A stretch of 64,000 bases of DNA from Marinomonas lutimaris (GCF_019426345.1 NZ_JAHLLW010000001.1:372001-436000); one strand, 5' to 3'. Positions 1 through 10,265 are shown, counted from the first letter of the stretch. Numbers and translations are program-made. Notes: a model not told the origin generated them from the sequence alone.

Positions 1-2211
1 GTGTTCAATGAATATCGTCGGGAGCGTGCTTCGATGCAACAGCAAACTGATTACATTACTTCATCGCACATTGAGGGGGTTCGTAAAGGTTTGTGGGATC
101 TGGATAGTGAGCAATTAGAGCTGCAGCTAAAAGGTATTATGAACTTTTCCAATGTGAATGCGGTTACCTTGCATTCTGCGGATTGGCAAGATGACATCAT
201 AGTTGGAGACAGAGACTCAATTGCCAGTAATAAGAATGGCACCACTTTACCTATCTATTACATCGACCGAGATGGCAAGCAGACACAGCGCATGCTTGGT
301 GAGTTAACGGTATATCACGATATGGCGGCTATTCAGTCAAAACTGCTACGATCTGCCATCGAAATTGCGCTTTTTCAAAGTCTCTTGGTGTTAATCAATG
401 GCGTGCTGTTACTGCTTATTGTGCATTTTATGGTAACGAGACATCTGGAATATATGGCCAGTTATACTCGTTCTATTGGCGCTGGAAACCTTAAGAAAAA
501 ACTGGTTCTTCCTCATAAAACACCGCGCCCAGAAAGTGATGAAATAGATTCTGTGGTGAATGCGATGAATGACATGCGAGAAGCAATTTTAGCGGATATC
601 AAGCAAAAAGATGTGATCGAAGCGGAATTGCGTTATCACCGAGATCAGCTGCAAGAGCAAGTGAGCCGTCGGACCCGACGATTACAAGATGCTAAAGAAA
701 CCGCTGAAAAAGCGAACTTAGCCAAGAGCCAGTTTTTGGCGACCATGAGTCATGAAATCAAAACGCCGTTGAATGGTATTCTGGGTATGGTGGAGTTACT
801 ACAGAGCCAGCCTCAATCCAATCAAAGTCAGGAAAAATTGTCCGCAATTTATCAGTCAGGCGAGGCCTTATTAGAAATACTGAATGGCTTATTAGATTAC
901 GCTCGTCTAGAAGAAGGCATGTATAGTCCGGAGATTCTGCCGTTTTCAATTAGTGAGCTAGTAAATTCCACGAGTTTGTTGTTTTTAGCCCAAGCCCAAC
1001 AACAAAACACTCTATTGAATGTGCAAATCAGTGATCAGTTGCCAGATCGTTATCAAGGGGCAGCGGGTGCGTTACGGCAAATCTTATCGAATCTTGTGTC
1101 TAACGCCATTAAGTTCACTCGTGATGGCTCGGTAACTATTTCCGTGATGCCGGCTAATGAGAACCCTGAGCAATCTAACGGTGTGCTTATTGAAGTGGAA
1201 GACACGGGGATGGGCATTCCTGAAAGTTATCTTTCGCATATATTTGAACGCTTTAGCCAAGCGGATGAAAGTGTCACTCGTCGGTTTGGTGGGACAGGAT
1301 TGGGATTGGCCATTACAGCTCAACTAGTGCGATTGCTTGAAGGTGAAATGGGCGTAGAAAGTGAGGAAGGTCGTGGTAGTGTATTTTGGTTTTATGTACC
1401 TTTGATGGCGATAGATGAAACCACGATAGCGCCGCTTAAAGCCATAGAGTCGCCTCGAAAACTAGCGGCTATGTCGATTTTATTGGTTGAAGATACGCCA
1501 ATTAACCAAGCGGTTACCACGGAGCTATTAGAACAAGATGGGCATCAGGTGACGCTCGCAGTGGATGGTCAAGAAGCGCTTCATAAAGCAAATTATAGGC
1601 AGTTTGATTTGATCCTGATGGATATTCATTTGCCTTCATTAAGTGGGTTAGATGTGGCTGATCAAATACGCAATGGTGGTCAAGTAAATGCTCAAACGCC
1701 TATTGTAGCGCTCACTGCCAATGTGCTACCAAGCAATGTGAAACAATGCCATGACATTGGTATCCGAGCCGTCATTCCTAAGCCTTTTAAGCGCGAACTT
1801 CTGTATCAAATCATGGGAGAGCAGCTTAATCTCAATAGTCAAATAGCATTAGATCAACAGGCGAGTAATGGCTTGTTAAACATCAGCCTTATTTACTCTC
1901 ATCTAACAGCGTTGGGTCAGCAGCGTTTACAAAAATTGGTGTCGCTGTTTTCGTCGTCGATTGAGCGAGGTTTGGATGAGCTGACAGAAATGAATGCGCA
2001 AAAAGATTTGTACGAACTAGCAGATATCGCTCACCGTTTAGCGGGTGATTCAGATGCTGTCGGTGCACAAAACTTAGCAGCGGCTTTCCGCGAATTAGAA
2101 AACCACTGTAACGACAGTTCTAAAGCAGATTTTAGTTCTGAAATAAATGCATTGAGACCGCTTTATGAAGAGACCTTAGACTTATTATTAAACGCTGTTC
2201 AGGGGCATTAA
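1..2211 (+). CDS. Hybrid sensor histidine kinase (HAMP-HisKA-HATPase-REC-Hpt), 5' truncated by the window edge
   Basis: Phosphorelay sensor kinase acting at the inner membrane. The readable part begins inside a periplasmic sensor region (about residues 1-117). One membrane helix follows (118-145), then a HAMP/coiled-coil linker. The HisKA H-box (MSHEIKTP) carries His251. The HATPase boxes are an N-box near residue 360, G1 DTGMGI and G2 GGTGLGL. A receiver domain (from ILLVED, about 493) has phospho-acceptor Asp541 in [11 protein letters not shown]-terminal Hpt domain has His678 in AHRLAGDS. The expected first transmembrane helix is missing, and the reading frame is open to base 1, so the true start lies upstream and the GTG at base 1 is probably not the initiator. 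The architecture is that of a TorS/ArcB-type tripartite kinase. The signal and the cognate regulator are not visible. The stop overlaps the convergent next gene by 4 bases. Confidence 0.93.
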   Translation: MFNEYRRERASMQQQTDYITSSHIEGVRKGLWDLDSEQLELQLKGIMNFSNVNAVTLHSADWQDDIIVGDRDSIASNKNGTTLPIYYIDRDGKQTQRMLGELTVYHDMAAIQSKLLRSAIEIALFQSLLVLINGVLLLLIVHFMVTRHLEYMASYTRSIGAGNLKKKLVLPHKTPRPESDEIDSVVNAMNDMREAILADIKQKDVIEAELRYHRDQLQEQVSRRTRRLQDAKETAEKANLAKSQFLATMSHEIKTPLNGILGMVELLQSQPQSNQSQEKLSAIYQSGEALLEILNGLLDYARLEEGMYSPEILPFSISELVNSTSLLFLAQAQQQNTLLNVQISDQLPDRYQGAAGALRQILSNLVSNAIKFTRDGSVTISVMPANENPEQSNGVLIEVEDTGMGIPESYLSHIFERFSQADESVTRRFGGTGLGLAITAQLVRLLEGEMGVESEEGRGSVFWFYVPLMAIDETTIAPLKAIESPRKLAAMSILLVEDTPINQAVTTELLEQDGHQVTLAVDGQEALHKANYRQFDLILMDIHLPSLSGLDVADQIRNGGQVNAQTPIVALTANVLPSNVKQCHDIGIRAVIPKPFKRELLYQIMGEQLNLNSQIALDQQASNGLLNISLIYSHLTALGQQRLQKLVSLFSSSIERGLDELTEMNAQKDLYELADIAHRLAGDSDAVGAQNLAAAFRELENHCNDSSKADFSSEINALRPLYEETLDLLLNAVQGH

Positions 2212-3500
2212 AATCGGTCGACTCGCAGAGCCTCTATTGGGATTCGCGTTGGACGCATTTCTATTTTTTCTAGTAACAGCTCTGCGCTAATTGCTGCCTG
2301 TGTAATCCCCAAATGCTGATGACCAAACGCAAAAGATAAACGAGAATAAAGAGGGTGCTGGTCAATTACTGGTAAGGAGTCTGGTAACGAAGGTCGATGT
2401 CCCATCCATTCGCTTGATTGTAGATTAGGATTGTCGAATAGTTTAGGTAACAAGCCTTTAGTGTGTTCGCGTAAAACCTGATAACGCTTTTTGATTGGTG
2501 GTAAATCCAACCCTCCTATTTCGCTCATACCTACCGCGCGTAGCCCCGCCCCTAAAGGCGACAAAACTAACTTACGATCCGCCGATAAAATAGTGTGATT
2601 AATGCGTGTTTTGTCATTAGGGAAGGTCACGTGATAACCGCGCTCTGCTTCCAGTGGTATATGGATTCCGACCTGTTCCAATAAAGTTTTACTCCAAGCA
2701 CCAGCGCAAATGGAAACGTGCTCAAAAGTCTCTGTTTGCCGTGTTGTTTCTAGCCTAATGTTGTCTTTATTAGCTTGAATTGAGTTTACTTTAGCATTTA
2801 TAAATCGTCCGCCACGTTTTATAAATGCATCGAATAATGCTTTGCAAACCTCATAAGGGTCCGATAATCGATGAATTTCTGGGAAGAAAACGGCATGACT
2901 GAGCGTTTGGGATAGTTCAGGCTCCAGCAAGGCTAAGTTGTGCCCATCGACTAATTCGCAGGGAATGTCGTAGCGGCGCATTTTTTCAATTAGTTTTGAG
3001 GCATCATCACGGTTATTGGGATTTTCCCAAACCACTAAATGCCCACCTTTGATGAGAAGAGCTTCCGCGCCAATGTCGATTAAAGTGCGTTTCCAAGCGT
3101 CAACAGATTCTCTGTTTAGCTGGTGTATCGTCTCTGTTCCGCGTTGCGCCTGATCTGGTCGGGCCGCTTTAATGAAACGCCAATACCAAGGTGCAGCTTT
3201 TGCTACATAGCGTATTGGCGTGCAGATCGGTCCTTTTGGATTTAGCCAAAGCTTGAGCGCAGACCTAAGCACTTCTGGCGTTCCCAGTGGGTCGATGATC
3301 TCCGTAGCTAAGTAACCAGCATTGCCAGAAGAGGTTGATGTCCCTGGTGCCTTATTGTCAATCAGGGTGACTTGATGGCCACGTCTTTGAGCCTCTAGTG
3401 CTGCGCACAATCCGACGACACCCGCACCCACGACAGCAAATCTGCTGATGGCTTCTGATTTTTCATTATTCAGCGAAGGCGTTAGGGTGTTGTTTTTCAT
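2208..3500 (-). CDS. FAD-dependent D-amino-acid dehydrogenase-like oxidoreductase (DadA/DAO family)
   Basis: Flavin oxidoreductase expected to oxidise an amino acid, typically the D form, to its imino/keto acid. An N-terminal dinucleotide-binding motif [17 protein letters not shown] (from about residue 25) is followed by the ST-rich stretch STSSGNAG typical of DadA proteins. The C-terminal FAD loop [10 protein letters not shown] (about 393-402) matches the usual GHxxxGxT. Length 430 residues is normal for the small subunit. The ATG at 3500 has GAGAG upstream. It lies downstream of an ornithine-cyclodeaminase-family gene on the same strand (64 bases between), with an AraC regulator diverging beyond. 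Together they suggest an oxidase plus imino-acid reductase pair, for example D-proline to pyrroline-2-carboxylate to L-proline. The substrate is inference; the family assignment is firm. Confidence 0.85.
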   Translation of the reverse strand: MKNNTLTPSLNNEKSEAISRFAVVGAGVVGLCAALEAQRRGHQVTLIDNKAPGTSTSSGNAGYLATEIIDPLGTPEVLRSALKLWLNPKGPICTPIRYVAKAAPWYWRFIKAARPDQAQRGTETIHQLNRESVDAWKRTLIDIGAEALLIKGGHLVVWENPNNRDDASKLIEKMRRYDIPCELVDGHNLALLEPELSQTLSHAVFFPEIHRLSDPYEVCKALFDAFIKRGGRFINAKVNSIQANKDNIRLETTRQTETFEHVSICAGAWSKTLLEQVGIHIPLEAERGYHVTFPNDKTRINHTILSADRKLVLSPLGAGLRAVGMSEIGGLDLPPIKKRYQVLREHTKGLLPKLFDNPNLQSSEWMGHRPSLPDSLPVIDQHPLYSRLSFAFGHQHLGITQAAISAELLLEKIEMRPTRIPIEALRVDRF

Positions 3501-3564
3501 TAGTTTTCTCTCGAAAAAGCTCGTACTTGAGGTTAGTAAGTTAATTGATGTTCAACAAAGACTG

Positions 3565-4515
3565 TTATGAACTCTGATAGGCCAAAATTGCCGCAGCTAA
3601 ATCTTCACGAGAATCGCCGACAGATTTGAATAAGGTGATGGCTTTATCTGGTTGATTAAGAGATGGTCTGCCTTGATGAGTGTTGCCACAAAGCTCGGCT
3701 AACTCCGCGTGAACGTCGTTAGCCGAGATAGCTCCTTCTCTAATTGGTATGATCAAATCACCTGTTTCGGATAGGGCGCCAGCTCGAGTATCGACAAATA
3801 TTTCTGCTTTTTGCATAGCAAGATTATCGACTTCGCGCATGGTTGGAGTGAAGCTACCGACTAAATCCAAATGCACGCCAAGTTTGAGCCATTCACCTGC
3901 AATGATTGGCTTGTTGGCGAGTGTGGCACAGCTGATGATATCGACGTTGCCAGCGATTTCTGGAAGTTGCTCGGTTTCACAGACGCGAGCATCAATACCT
4001 TGAGTTTGTAGTTCAGCGACAAACTCTGCTGCTGTCGATATAGTTCGGTCCCAAATCCAAACCGTTTCAATAGGACGAACGCTGCAGTGTGCCGGAACAA
4101 GGTGATGTCCCATACGACCAGCGCCAACCATCAACATAGAACGAGAATTTGGACGAGACAGAAAGCTAGAAGCCAAGGCGGATGCCGCTGCCGTACGTAT
4201 GGCTGTGATCACATTGCCATCCATTTGCGCCAAGGTTTGCCCTGTGTTGCCGCAACTTAAGGTGTAAAGGCTGGTTAATCCTGGGAGTCCTTTGGCATTA
4301 TTGCCTGGAAATACGCTGACTTGTTTTACCCCCAAATATTTGCCTTCAATCCATGCAGGCATCAGTAGCAAGGTAGCTTGGGCTTCATCTGGTACATCTA
4401 TAAAATGGTGGTGACGAACAGGAGACTGAACGTTATCGACAAAAATAGCTCGCAGGGCGTCGATCATTTTTGGCCATGTTAAGCGTTCGCGTAAGGTTTC
4501 GGCTGAAATTTGCAT
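3565..4515 (-). CDS. Ornithine cyclodeaminase / mu-crystallin family protein (possible imino-acid reductase)
   Basis: NAD(P)-binding protein of about 316 residues. The Rossmann motif is MLMVGAGRMGHHLVPAH, preceded by the family signature GNVITAIRTAAASALAS and a SVFPGNNAKGLPGLTSLY stretch. The family includes ornithine cyclodeaminase, pyrroline-2-carboxylate (LhpI-type) reductase, alanine dehydrogenase and staphyloferrin enzymes, so function cannot be read from family alone. The start at 4515 is chosen because TAGGAGT lies 8 bases before it. A longer frame opening at 4548 has no such site. It is transcribed together with the downstream FAD amino-acid oxidoreductase, which favours reduction of a cyclic imino acid made by that enzyme. 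The divergent AraC gene (start 4673) probably controls the pair from the shared 157-base gap. Confidence 0.8.
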   Translation of the reverse strand: MQISAETLRERLTWPKMIDALRAIFVDNVQSPVRHHHFIDVPDEAQATLLLMPAWIEGKYLGVKQVSVFPGNNAKGLPGLTSLYTLSCGNTGQTLAQMDGNVITAIRTAAASALASSFLSRPNSRSMLMVGAGRMGHHLVPAHCSVRPIETVWIWDRTISTAAEFVAELQTQGIDARVCETEQLPEIAGNVDIISCATLANKPIIAGEWLKLGVHLDLVGSFTPTMREVDNLAMQKAEIFVDTRAGALSETGDLIIPIREGAISANDVHAELAELCGNTHQGRPSLNQPDKAITLFKSVGDSREDLAAAILAYQSS

Positions 4516-4672
4516 GTTACGACTCCTATCAATTGAGTGATGTGTCATCCTAGCAAGTTGGTTTGTCCTTTAGTTGCCCCAGACTATGGTGATTGATACC
4601 AAAGCTATGCAGTGACATAGGGAGCTGCTATAAAGAATAGTCGTTACGATATTTAAGGTAGGCTTTTGTGTT

Positions 4673-5455
4673 ATGAAGAGTGAAATTCGTCACAATTTGA
4701 TTTCGACACAGCAAGGTGAGCATTTGCATGATTTTTCTCAAATTCTGATCGGATGGAAAGGAAAAATGACATGTGAATTGCCTCAGTCTTCTGGAGCGTT
4801 AGGTCGTGGGAATTTTGCCTTGGCACCAAATGATATTCCGCACTTATTTTCGGGACAGACGAAGGACTGCGAACTGCTGGTGGTAGATATTCATCAGCAA
4901 GATCCTTTAATGACTTACATTGCAGAAAGTTCAGGTTCTTCTCTGGATATTTTATTGTCTTCAGCGCCATTCTTTTCCCAGTTACCTGTTGAATTAATTG
5001 GTTGTCTTGAGTTCGCTGCTAAGCAATTACGGTATGCATCTGAACAAGTAAGGCGTCGTGTTAGCACACAGATGTTGCCAATGGTGCTGCTACAAGTGAC
5101 TGATATTGTCAGCGAACAAGACAGTGTATGGCGAAGTGTTGCTCATCAACGATTAGACTTAGCAGTTTTCAATGGTTTGATTGATAGTCAGCTTGATCAG
5201 ACTTTTAGTAATGAATGGCTTGCGCATTATTTCAATATGAGTGAAAGCCATTTTTATGTAGTGTGTCAAAAGCAGTTTGGGATGAGCCCTCAAAAATATA
5301 TTTTGACGCGTAAGCTGCAGCAAGCACATCAATTTATTGCTACATCGTCGATTTCCATTGCCATGATTGCAGATAAATACGGGTTTTCGAACGCGTCTTC
5401 GTTTTCACGAGCCTACCGCAAGGTTATGGGATTTTCTCCCAGGCAAAGCAAATAG
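4673..5455 (+). CDS. AraC-family transcriptional regulator
   Basis: 260-residue regulator with an N-terminal cupin-like sensing half. It opens with HDFSQILIGWKG and has the phrase LAPNDIPHLFSG, both usual in AraC arabinose-binding-type domains. The C-terminal pair of helix-turn-helix motifs starts at about residue 165 (FNMSESHFYVVCQKQFGMSP, then IADKYGFSNASSFSRAYRKVMGFSP). It diverges from the ornithine-cyclodeaminase/FAD-oxidoreductase pair, the standard arrangement for a local substrate-responsive activator; LhpR of hydroxyproline catabolism is an AraC example. The ligand is unknown. The start ATG at 4673 lacks a strong ribosome-binding site. Confidence 0.88.
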   Translation: MKSEIRHNLISTQQGEHLHDFSQILIGWKGKMTCELPQSSGALGRGNFALAPNDIPHLFSGQTKDCELLVVDIHQQDPLMTYIAESSGSSLDILLSSAPFFSQLPVELIGCLEFAAKQLRYASEQVRRRVSTQMLPMVLLQVTDIVSEQDSVWRSVAHQRLDLAVFNGLIDSQLDQTFSNEWLAHYFNMSESHFYVVCQKQFGMSPQKYILTRKLQQAHQFIATSSISIAMIADKYGFSNASSFSRAYRKVMGFSPRQSK

Positions 5456-5630
5456 CTTGTGTATCAGTCTGTAATGAGGCTATTTCTTTTGTCATCTTCT
5501 GTTACAAAAGTGTTCTTAATTTTTGTCGAATAATAGTGTCTCATTTACTGGCTGACTTTAATGTTCTGGCTTATTTTTTGCTGGTGTAGTGAGTGTTTTG
5601 TGAGCTTTTGTTTTAATCATATGGAATGTT

Positions 5631-7307
5631 GTGAAAATGGCTATTAAGTCGCGCTTTTTAATATCGACTGCTCTGATTTTATTACTTACAGGATTTTTTT
5701 CCTGGCTTTCGATGAGAGTGTTGGCCGAAGATATTATTGTTAGCTGGGTTGAGCGTTATGCCGAGAAGCAGATTCAATATGATAAGGTGCGAACGCTGTT
5801 GCCATTGATTCAAGAGGTAAACCGATCTAAAGAGTTTGCCGAGCTTGAATCATTAAAAGCATGGGCTAAACATCCATTTAATGAGGCTTTAAAACAGCAG
5901 GCTCTTGAAGATACAGAAGCATTTCGTCATCGCTTTTCGGATAAATCCTACTTCATCGCCTTAAAAGGGAATGAACACTATTATTATAGTGATGGTAAGG
6001 AATCACCTAACTCTGACCTATACCGCTATACGCTCCACGAATCTAACCCTGATAATGCATGGTTTTACCAGATCATGGCGAAAAAACTCGATCTACATTT
6101 GAATGTAAATCCAGATGTAGAATTAGGGGTTATTAAGCTTTGGAGCGATGTCTTAATTCGTGATGGTGATGACATATTAGGCGTAGTGGGAACGGGTTTA
6201 GACCTTTCTGGGTTCTTGCGTCAAATGGTTGAAAAACAAGATATTTATTCAGCTATTGTATTTACTAATAATGAAGGCTCTATCCAGCTTTATCAGAGAG
6301 AAGAATTAATCGATTATTCTTCTTTAACGAAACAATCCCCAAATAAAAGTCAGGTTTTTCAGCTGCTAGACGATGAGCAATCGCGTACGCAGTTAAAGCA
6401 AACCTTGGCATTGGCGAAAGAGTCACCTAGTCATGTCAAAACCTCTTCTGTGAACAAAGACGGCGTTCGTCAGCTTGCCAGTATTGTTTACATCCCTGAA
6501 ATTGATTGGTTTCAGGTGAACTTTATTGATATCAACGGCTTTCTTCCTCTGACTGAGTTTTCTAGCTTGTTAGTCGTGTTTTTCATTAGTCTAGTGTGCG
6601 CTTTAATTGTGTTCTATCTATTGCTCACATTGATTGTTACAAAGCCATTAGCTGAGTTGGATCTTTCTATTGGATCATTGGATAAAAAACAATATAGAGC
6701 GCCAAAATTAGGCCGTTTTGCCGGTTTAGAAATCAAAAAACTGGTTTCCCATTATCAAAAAATGTCGACATCCCTTTTGGAGTACCAGCTTGAGCTTGAG
6801 AACAAGGTTGCTGAACGTACAGAGGCATTGAGTCGTCTTGCTAAGCTTGATCCTTTGACTGAGCTTTATAACCGCCGCGGCTTTGAAGTGCATATGACGG
6901 AATATATGCAGCGCTGGCAGAAAAATCATCATTCATTCGGTCTAATTAATGTCGATGTGAATCGTTTTAAATCAGTAAATGACTTATATGGACATGCAGC
7001 CGGTGACCGAGTATTGCAGGAAATTGCAAACTACTTACTAGAAACGGTAGGAGATAGGGGGGAAGTCGCTCGTTGGGGTGGTGATGAATTCTTGATTCTA
7101 GTTAAGCAGGATAGAGCCCAAGATTTGGCTAGCATATCTGAGAAACTCCAAGACGATCGTGAATCGCTGGTTATCAAAATGGACGAGCAAAGTGTCACCA
7201 TTCAATTTAGTGTGGGTAGTGCATTGGTGGAAGGCAATGACACATTAGAAAGCTTATTGCACAGAGCGGATAGTGCAATGTATGCGGCTAAGTTTGATAG
7301 TCGATAA
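5631..7307 (+). CDS. Membrane diguanylate cyclase with periplasmic sensor domain and GGDEF domain
   Basis: Makes cyclic di-GMP from two GTP. An N-terminal helix (residues 5-27) and a second helix (about 318-342) bracket a roughly 290-residue periplasmic region that looks like a Cache-type sensor (IPEIDWFQVNFID near its end). A HAMP-like linker and coiled coil lead into the GGDEF domain from about residue 405 (LAKLDPLTELYNRRGF). The active-site loop RWGGDEF has GGDEF at 483-487, and the metal-binding Asp is in INVDVNRFKSVNDLYGH. No RxxD inhibitory site sits in the usual place upstream of the loop, so product inhibition at the I-site is probably absent. The start could be GTG 5631 (GGA 5 bases upstream) or ATG 5637. 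A strong terminator follows. Confidence 0.93.
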   Translation: MKMAIKSRFLISTALILLLTGFFSWLSMRVLAEDIIVSWVERYAEKQIQYDKVRTLLPLIQEVNRSKEFAELESLKAWAKHPFNEALKQQALEDTEAFRHRFSDKSYFIALKGNEHYYYSDGKESPNSDLYRYTLHESNPDNAWFYQIMAKKLDLHLNVNPDVELGVIKLWSDVLIRDGDDILGVVGTGLDLSGFLRQMVEKQDIYSAIVFTNNEGSIQLYQREELIDYSSLTKQSPNKSQVFQLLDDEQSRTQLKQTLALAKESPSHVKTSSVNKDGVRQLASIVYIPEIDWFQVNFIDINGFLPLTEFSSLLVVFFISLVCALIVFYLLLTLIVTKPLAELDLSIGSLDKKQYRAPKLGRFAGLEIKKLVSHYQKMSTSLLEYQLELENKVAERTEALSRLAKLDPLTELYNRRGFEVHMTEYMQRWQKNHHSFGLINVDVNRFKSVNDLYGHAAGDRVLQEIANYLLETVGDRGEVARWGGDEFLILVKQDRAQDLASISEKLQDDRESLVIKMDEQSVTIQFSVGSALVEGNDTLESLLHRADSAMYAAKFDSR

Positions 7308-7342
7308 TATTTTTTTGAAATCTGATTAAGTTTAAATGGTAG

Positions 7343-7369
7343 ATCCCAGCTCAGAGCTGGGATTTTTTT
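7343..7369 (+). terminator. Rho-independent terminator of the diguanylate cyclase gene
   Basis: ATCCCAGC, five-base loop, GCTGGGAT, then seven T. It begins 36 bases after the stop codon. Confidence 0.9.
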
Positions 7370-7749
7370 GTGAAAAATAATGCGCTAGTAAAAATTTTGC
7401 ATCTAGAGTTAGGGGGGGGGTTAGCAGTGATTGTGGCCGTTTTGAAAATATCATAATCGTGTAATTAAAATACGTAACATCCTACTATTCAGTATTTTTT
7501 GTGTATTTCTTACTTAATTTTGCTGTTTATTGTTTTTTTACATTGCTATTTTTTCATTTTAATTTCTTATATATCAATAGTTTATTTTTATGTTTTAAAT
7601 CTTTAAAAAATTAAGTAAAAAATAAGAACTATTATCGTTGTTGTTTTGTTGTAATAAAGTTACTGAAATGTATCATTGGTTATGAAAACACACGTTTTTG
7701 TCAAAGCTCTATTTATTATAAAAACAACATACATTTAGGTCTGAAAATC
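7370..7749 (+). promoter_or_regulatory. AT-rich porin leader region with a run of nine G
   Basis: No coding sequence is seen. A homopolymer of nine G lies at 7412-7420. From about 7440 to 7740 the DNA is very AT-rich and presumably holds the porin promoter. No operator could be named with confidence. The final bases TTTAGGTCTGAAAATC before the ATG give a modest AGG ribosome-binding site. Confidence 0.4.
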
Positions 7750-8751
7750 ATGAAAAAAACTATCCTAACAACTGCGATTTTGAGCAGTATCTTGTCTATT
7801 AGTGCTGCTAATGCCGCTCCAGTATTTGATGCAAACTTCGAGTTAAACAATGACGCTACTGATACTGAGACTGGCGACACCACTTATGACCAAAATGGTC
7901 GTGTCGAATTGAATGCTTACAGTAAACATACAGCAGGTGATAACTTCTTTGCTGGTAAAGGTACGCTGTTATTGACGACCGATGGTGACGCAAATATTGA
8001 TGACGCTTTTATCCAATTTGGTAATAGCACGTGGGATTTTCAACTTGGTCGTTTTGAAGCAATCAACTTATTTCCATTAGCGAAAGATACTTTGATAGTT
8101 CATGCTAATGAGGATTATGTCTATCAAGCTAATAAAGTTCGCGGACGTATTGGTGACGGTGGTGGTCAAATTGCTTTTCATTACAGTGCTAGTGAAAGAC
8201 TAAAATTCGAAGTTGATACCTTGTATGGTGATGGTGATTCAGATCAAGGTGATGGCTCACTTTATGGAGATAATACAACCGCTATTTCGGGGGTTCGCCC
8301 ATCTGTGACCTTTATTACCGACGCGGCAACCATTTCGGTTGGTTATGAAAGTGTTAAATATGATACAACGGATGGCGCAACCTCTCCTACCACGGGTAAA
8401 GTGGATCTAACAGGTTATGCTGTGACTGCCAATTTTGATGTTGCAGAGGCTAATATCAACCTTGCTGCGGCTTTCAGTAAAGATGACATTACTGATCGAG
8501 AAGTCGCCTCGTTTATTGCTAACATGGTTTATGGCAACTTTGGTTTAGGTGTGATTGGCTCAAATGTAGATAACCAGACGGGTAATGATCCATCTATGTT
8601 GACCACTTATATTGCTTACACTGTGCCATTATTGGATATCGAGAATGCAAGCGTAACATTTGCTGGCTCGTACTCTACTATTGATGATGCTGCTGCAAAT
8701 GAAAATGACAAAACAACCGCAGCTCGAGTTCGATTTAACTATGACTTCTAA
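7750..8751 (+). CDS. Outer-membrane porin
   Basis: 333-residue beta-barrel protein. A signal peptide (MKKTILTTAILSSIL... ending ANA, cleavage near residue 22) is followed by a body of alternating short polar and aromatic strands. The terminal strand RVRFNYDF ends in Phe, the BAM recognition signal. No long helices are present. It belongs to the general Gram-negative porin type and probably lets small solutes through the outer membrane. It converges with the second porin and the beta-glucosidase operon, which suggests a role in sugar uptake, but nothing in the sequence fixes its selectivity. Its own promoter lies in the AT-rich leader. Confidence 0.82.
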   Translation: MKKTILTTAILSSILSISAANAAPVFDANFELNNDATDTETGDTTYDQNGRVELNAYSKHTAGDNFFAGKGTLLLTTDGDANIDDAFIQFGNSTWDFQLGRFEAINLFPLAKDTLIVHANEDYVYQANKVRGRIGDGGGQIAFHYSASERLKFEVDTLYGDGDSDQGDGSLYGDNTTAISGVRPSVTFITDAATISVGYESVKYDTTDGATSPTTGKVDLTGYAVTANFDVAEANINLAAAFSKDDITDREVASFIANMVYGNFGLGVIGSNVDNQTGNDPSMLTTYIAYTVPLLDIENASVTFAGSYSTIDDAAANENDKTTAARVRFNYDF

Positions 8752-8766
8752 TGTTTAGTTAAAGGT

Positions 8767-8829
8767 AAGAGCAATATTGTTGGTTACTCCCTTTTCTGGT
8801 GATATTGCTCTTCATCCAACGTTTTTTTC
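8767..8829 (+). terminator. Probable terminator of the first porin gene
   Basis: Eleven-base stem AAGAGCAATAT (8767-8777) / ATATTGCTCTT (8802-8812) with a 24-base loop, and a T run at 8822-8828 about nine bases past the stem. The distance to the T run makes it less than ideal. The remaining 8830-9029 stretch of this intergenic region shows no convincing gene. Confidence 0.55.
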
Positions 8830-9029
8830 TCCTGTCTTGGTTTCTTCGTGTAGAAGCTCAAATTTCCTACCTTACGCACATTTACCTGTTTGAAAAATTA
8901 GAGACTAGCATCACCGTTGGTAGAAAGGGCATGGCATATTGGTGCTGTTTGGTGAAAGGCGTTTGTTTAAGGGGTACTCATTCTAGTCCGTTTGATTATT
9001 CTCACTGTATCGCTTGGTGTTAATTATTA

Positions 9030-9068
9030 TTGGCACCATAGTTCAACAAAGTGAACCTATGATGCCAA
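9030..9068. terminator. Long hairpin between convergent porin genes
   Basis: TTGGCACCATAG (9030-9041) pairs with CTATGATGCCAA (9057-9068) with one mismatch, and the pairing extends inward through GTTCA/TGAAC. It sits 14 bases beyond the stop of the minus-strand porin and probably ends or stabilises that mRNA, although no strong T run follows on the minus side. Confidence 0.5.
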
Positions 9069-9082
9069 TGAATAAATTCTAC

Positions 9083-10219
9083 TTAAAAATCCGCTTGGAA
9101 CTCGATTTGTGTTGAGTTTGCACCATTAGATACAAAGACATGGCCTCCCCATACCCGTATTTGAGGAGTAATAAAGTACTGAACTAATGGAATAAACTTA
9201 TCATTAAATTCATCATGGGAAGCTGTTACACCCGGTGCCCAGCCTGTAAAACCATCAGGGAGATATTGGTAACTAACAGATACTGATAAGCCTAAGCCAC
9301 CTTCCGTATAGCCTCTTTCTCTGATCACATCTTTAGATACATCGTCTTCACGATCTGAATAAGCAACAACCGCCCCAGCTCTACCTTTGACGCCAAACTG
9401 TTTGTAGCCACTTAAGGAGTAAGTTAATAAGTCATCACTGTGTCTGTTGTAGTCAGTATCTGATTTTGTCTTTGAATCAGTATCAACATTACCAATAATA
9501 GAGCTGTTAAAACCACTGTTTAAAAAAGGCTGTCCATTATGTACAGAAAAATAAACCCCATAAGAATCTGCTCTAAAAGGATAAATATTATCTGTTTGGT
9601 AGCCGAGATCTAAGCCGATGATTTTAGAATTGAGGTCATAGCTTGTATGGATAAATAGATTATTATCAAAATGATTTTTGTAGATTATTTTTCCTGCATT
9701 TTTGCCGCCAGCTTCACCTTGAATATTATTAGCGCCGTGCATGCCAATGTCTGTTGCAAATACAGACCAGTTTGCCGTGTGTTTAGCATAAACTAAAGCG
9801 CCGTATTTATTAGATTCAACACCAACAATAAAGTTTTCCCAAGTGGCATCTTCGTCTAAGTCATCGTAGTCGTTGACGGTTTCTCCATCCATTTTGTTGT
9901 AGTTCTCTTGGGCCTTTATCCAGAAATCCCCTGTAAAGCCAAGATCATCTGTAAACATGGTTTTACCGCGAAGTCGTAGGCTGGCTTCTAGCTGATTTGA
10001 ATTATCATCCGTAGATGAGCCAACCGCAGAGAGTGCATGAAGTCTTAGGTTATAATACCAGCGACTATTATTTTCATAATCAGTAAATTGAGATAATTCA
10101 CTACCATTATTTTTATCTAAATAGTTTTCGATCCAATTGCCATCGTTTTTATTTTTGGCCAACGCGTTAATACTCATGCTTGAAGATAGAGCAACAACTA
10201 ACATTAGATTTTTATTCAT
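9083..10219 (-). CDS. Outer-membrane porin of the beta-glucoside operon
   Basis: 378-residue beta-barrel. A signal peptide (MNKNLMLVVALSSSMSINALA) is followed by many short amphipathic strands, and the C-terminus is IEFQADF with the terminal Phe of outer-membrane barrels. The start at 10219 is chosen because AAAGGGAAG lies just upstream; the frame is open 11 codons further. It is the last gene of a tetR - beta-glucosidase - symporter - porin series, only 46 bases after the symporter, so it very likely admits the glucoside used by that operon. It shows no clear relation to the neighbouring 7750-8751 porin. The exact channel family cannot be named from sequence alone. Confidence 0.8.
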   Translation of the reverse strand: MNKNLMLVVALSSSMSINALAKNKNDGNWIENYLDKNNGSELSQFTDYENNSRWYYNLRLHALSAVGSSTDDNSNQLEASLRLRGKTMFTDDLGFTGDFWIKAQENYNKMDGETVNDYDDLDEDATWENFIVGVESNKYGALVYAKHTANWSVFATDIGMHGANNIQGEAGGKNAGKIIYKNHFDNNLFIHTSYDLNSKIIGLDLGYQTDNIYPFRADSYGVYFSVHNGQPFLNSGFNSSIIGNVDTDSKTKSDTDYNRHSDDLLTYSLSGYKQFGVKGRAGAVVAYSDREDDVSKDVIRERGYTEGGLGLSVSVSYQYLPDGFTGWAPGVTASHDEFNDKFIPLVQYFITPQIRVWGGHVFVSNGANSTQIEFQADF

Positions 10220-10265
10220 TTTACTTCCCTTTTTTATATTTTTTATAAGCACAAATATTTATTTT

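Noticed and set aside
8799..9023. 74-codon open frame downstream of the first porin
   Set aside because: It starts inside the porin terminator hairpin, has no family resemblance and no ribosome-binding site.
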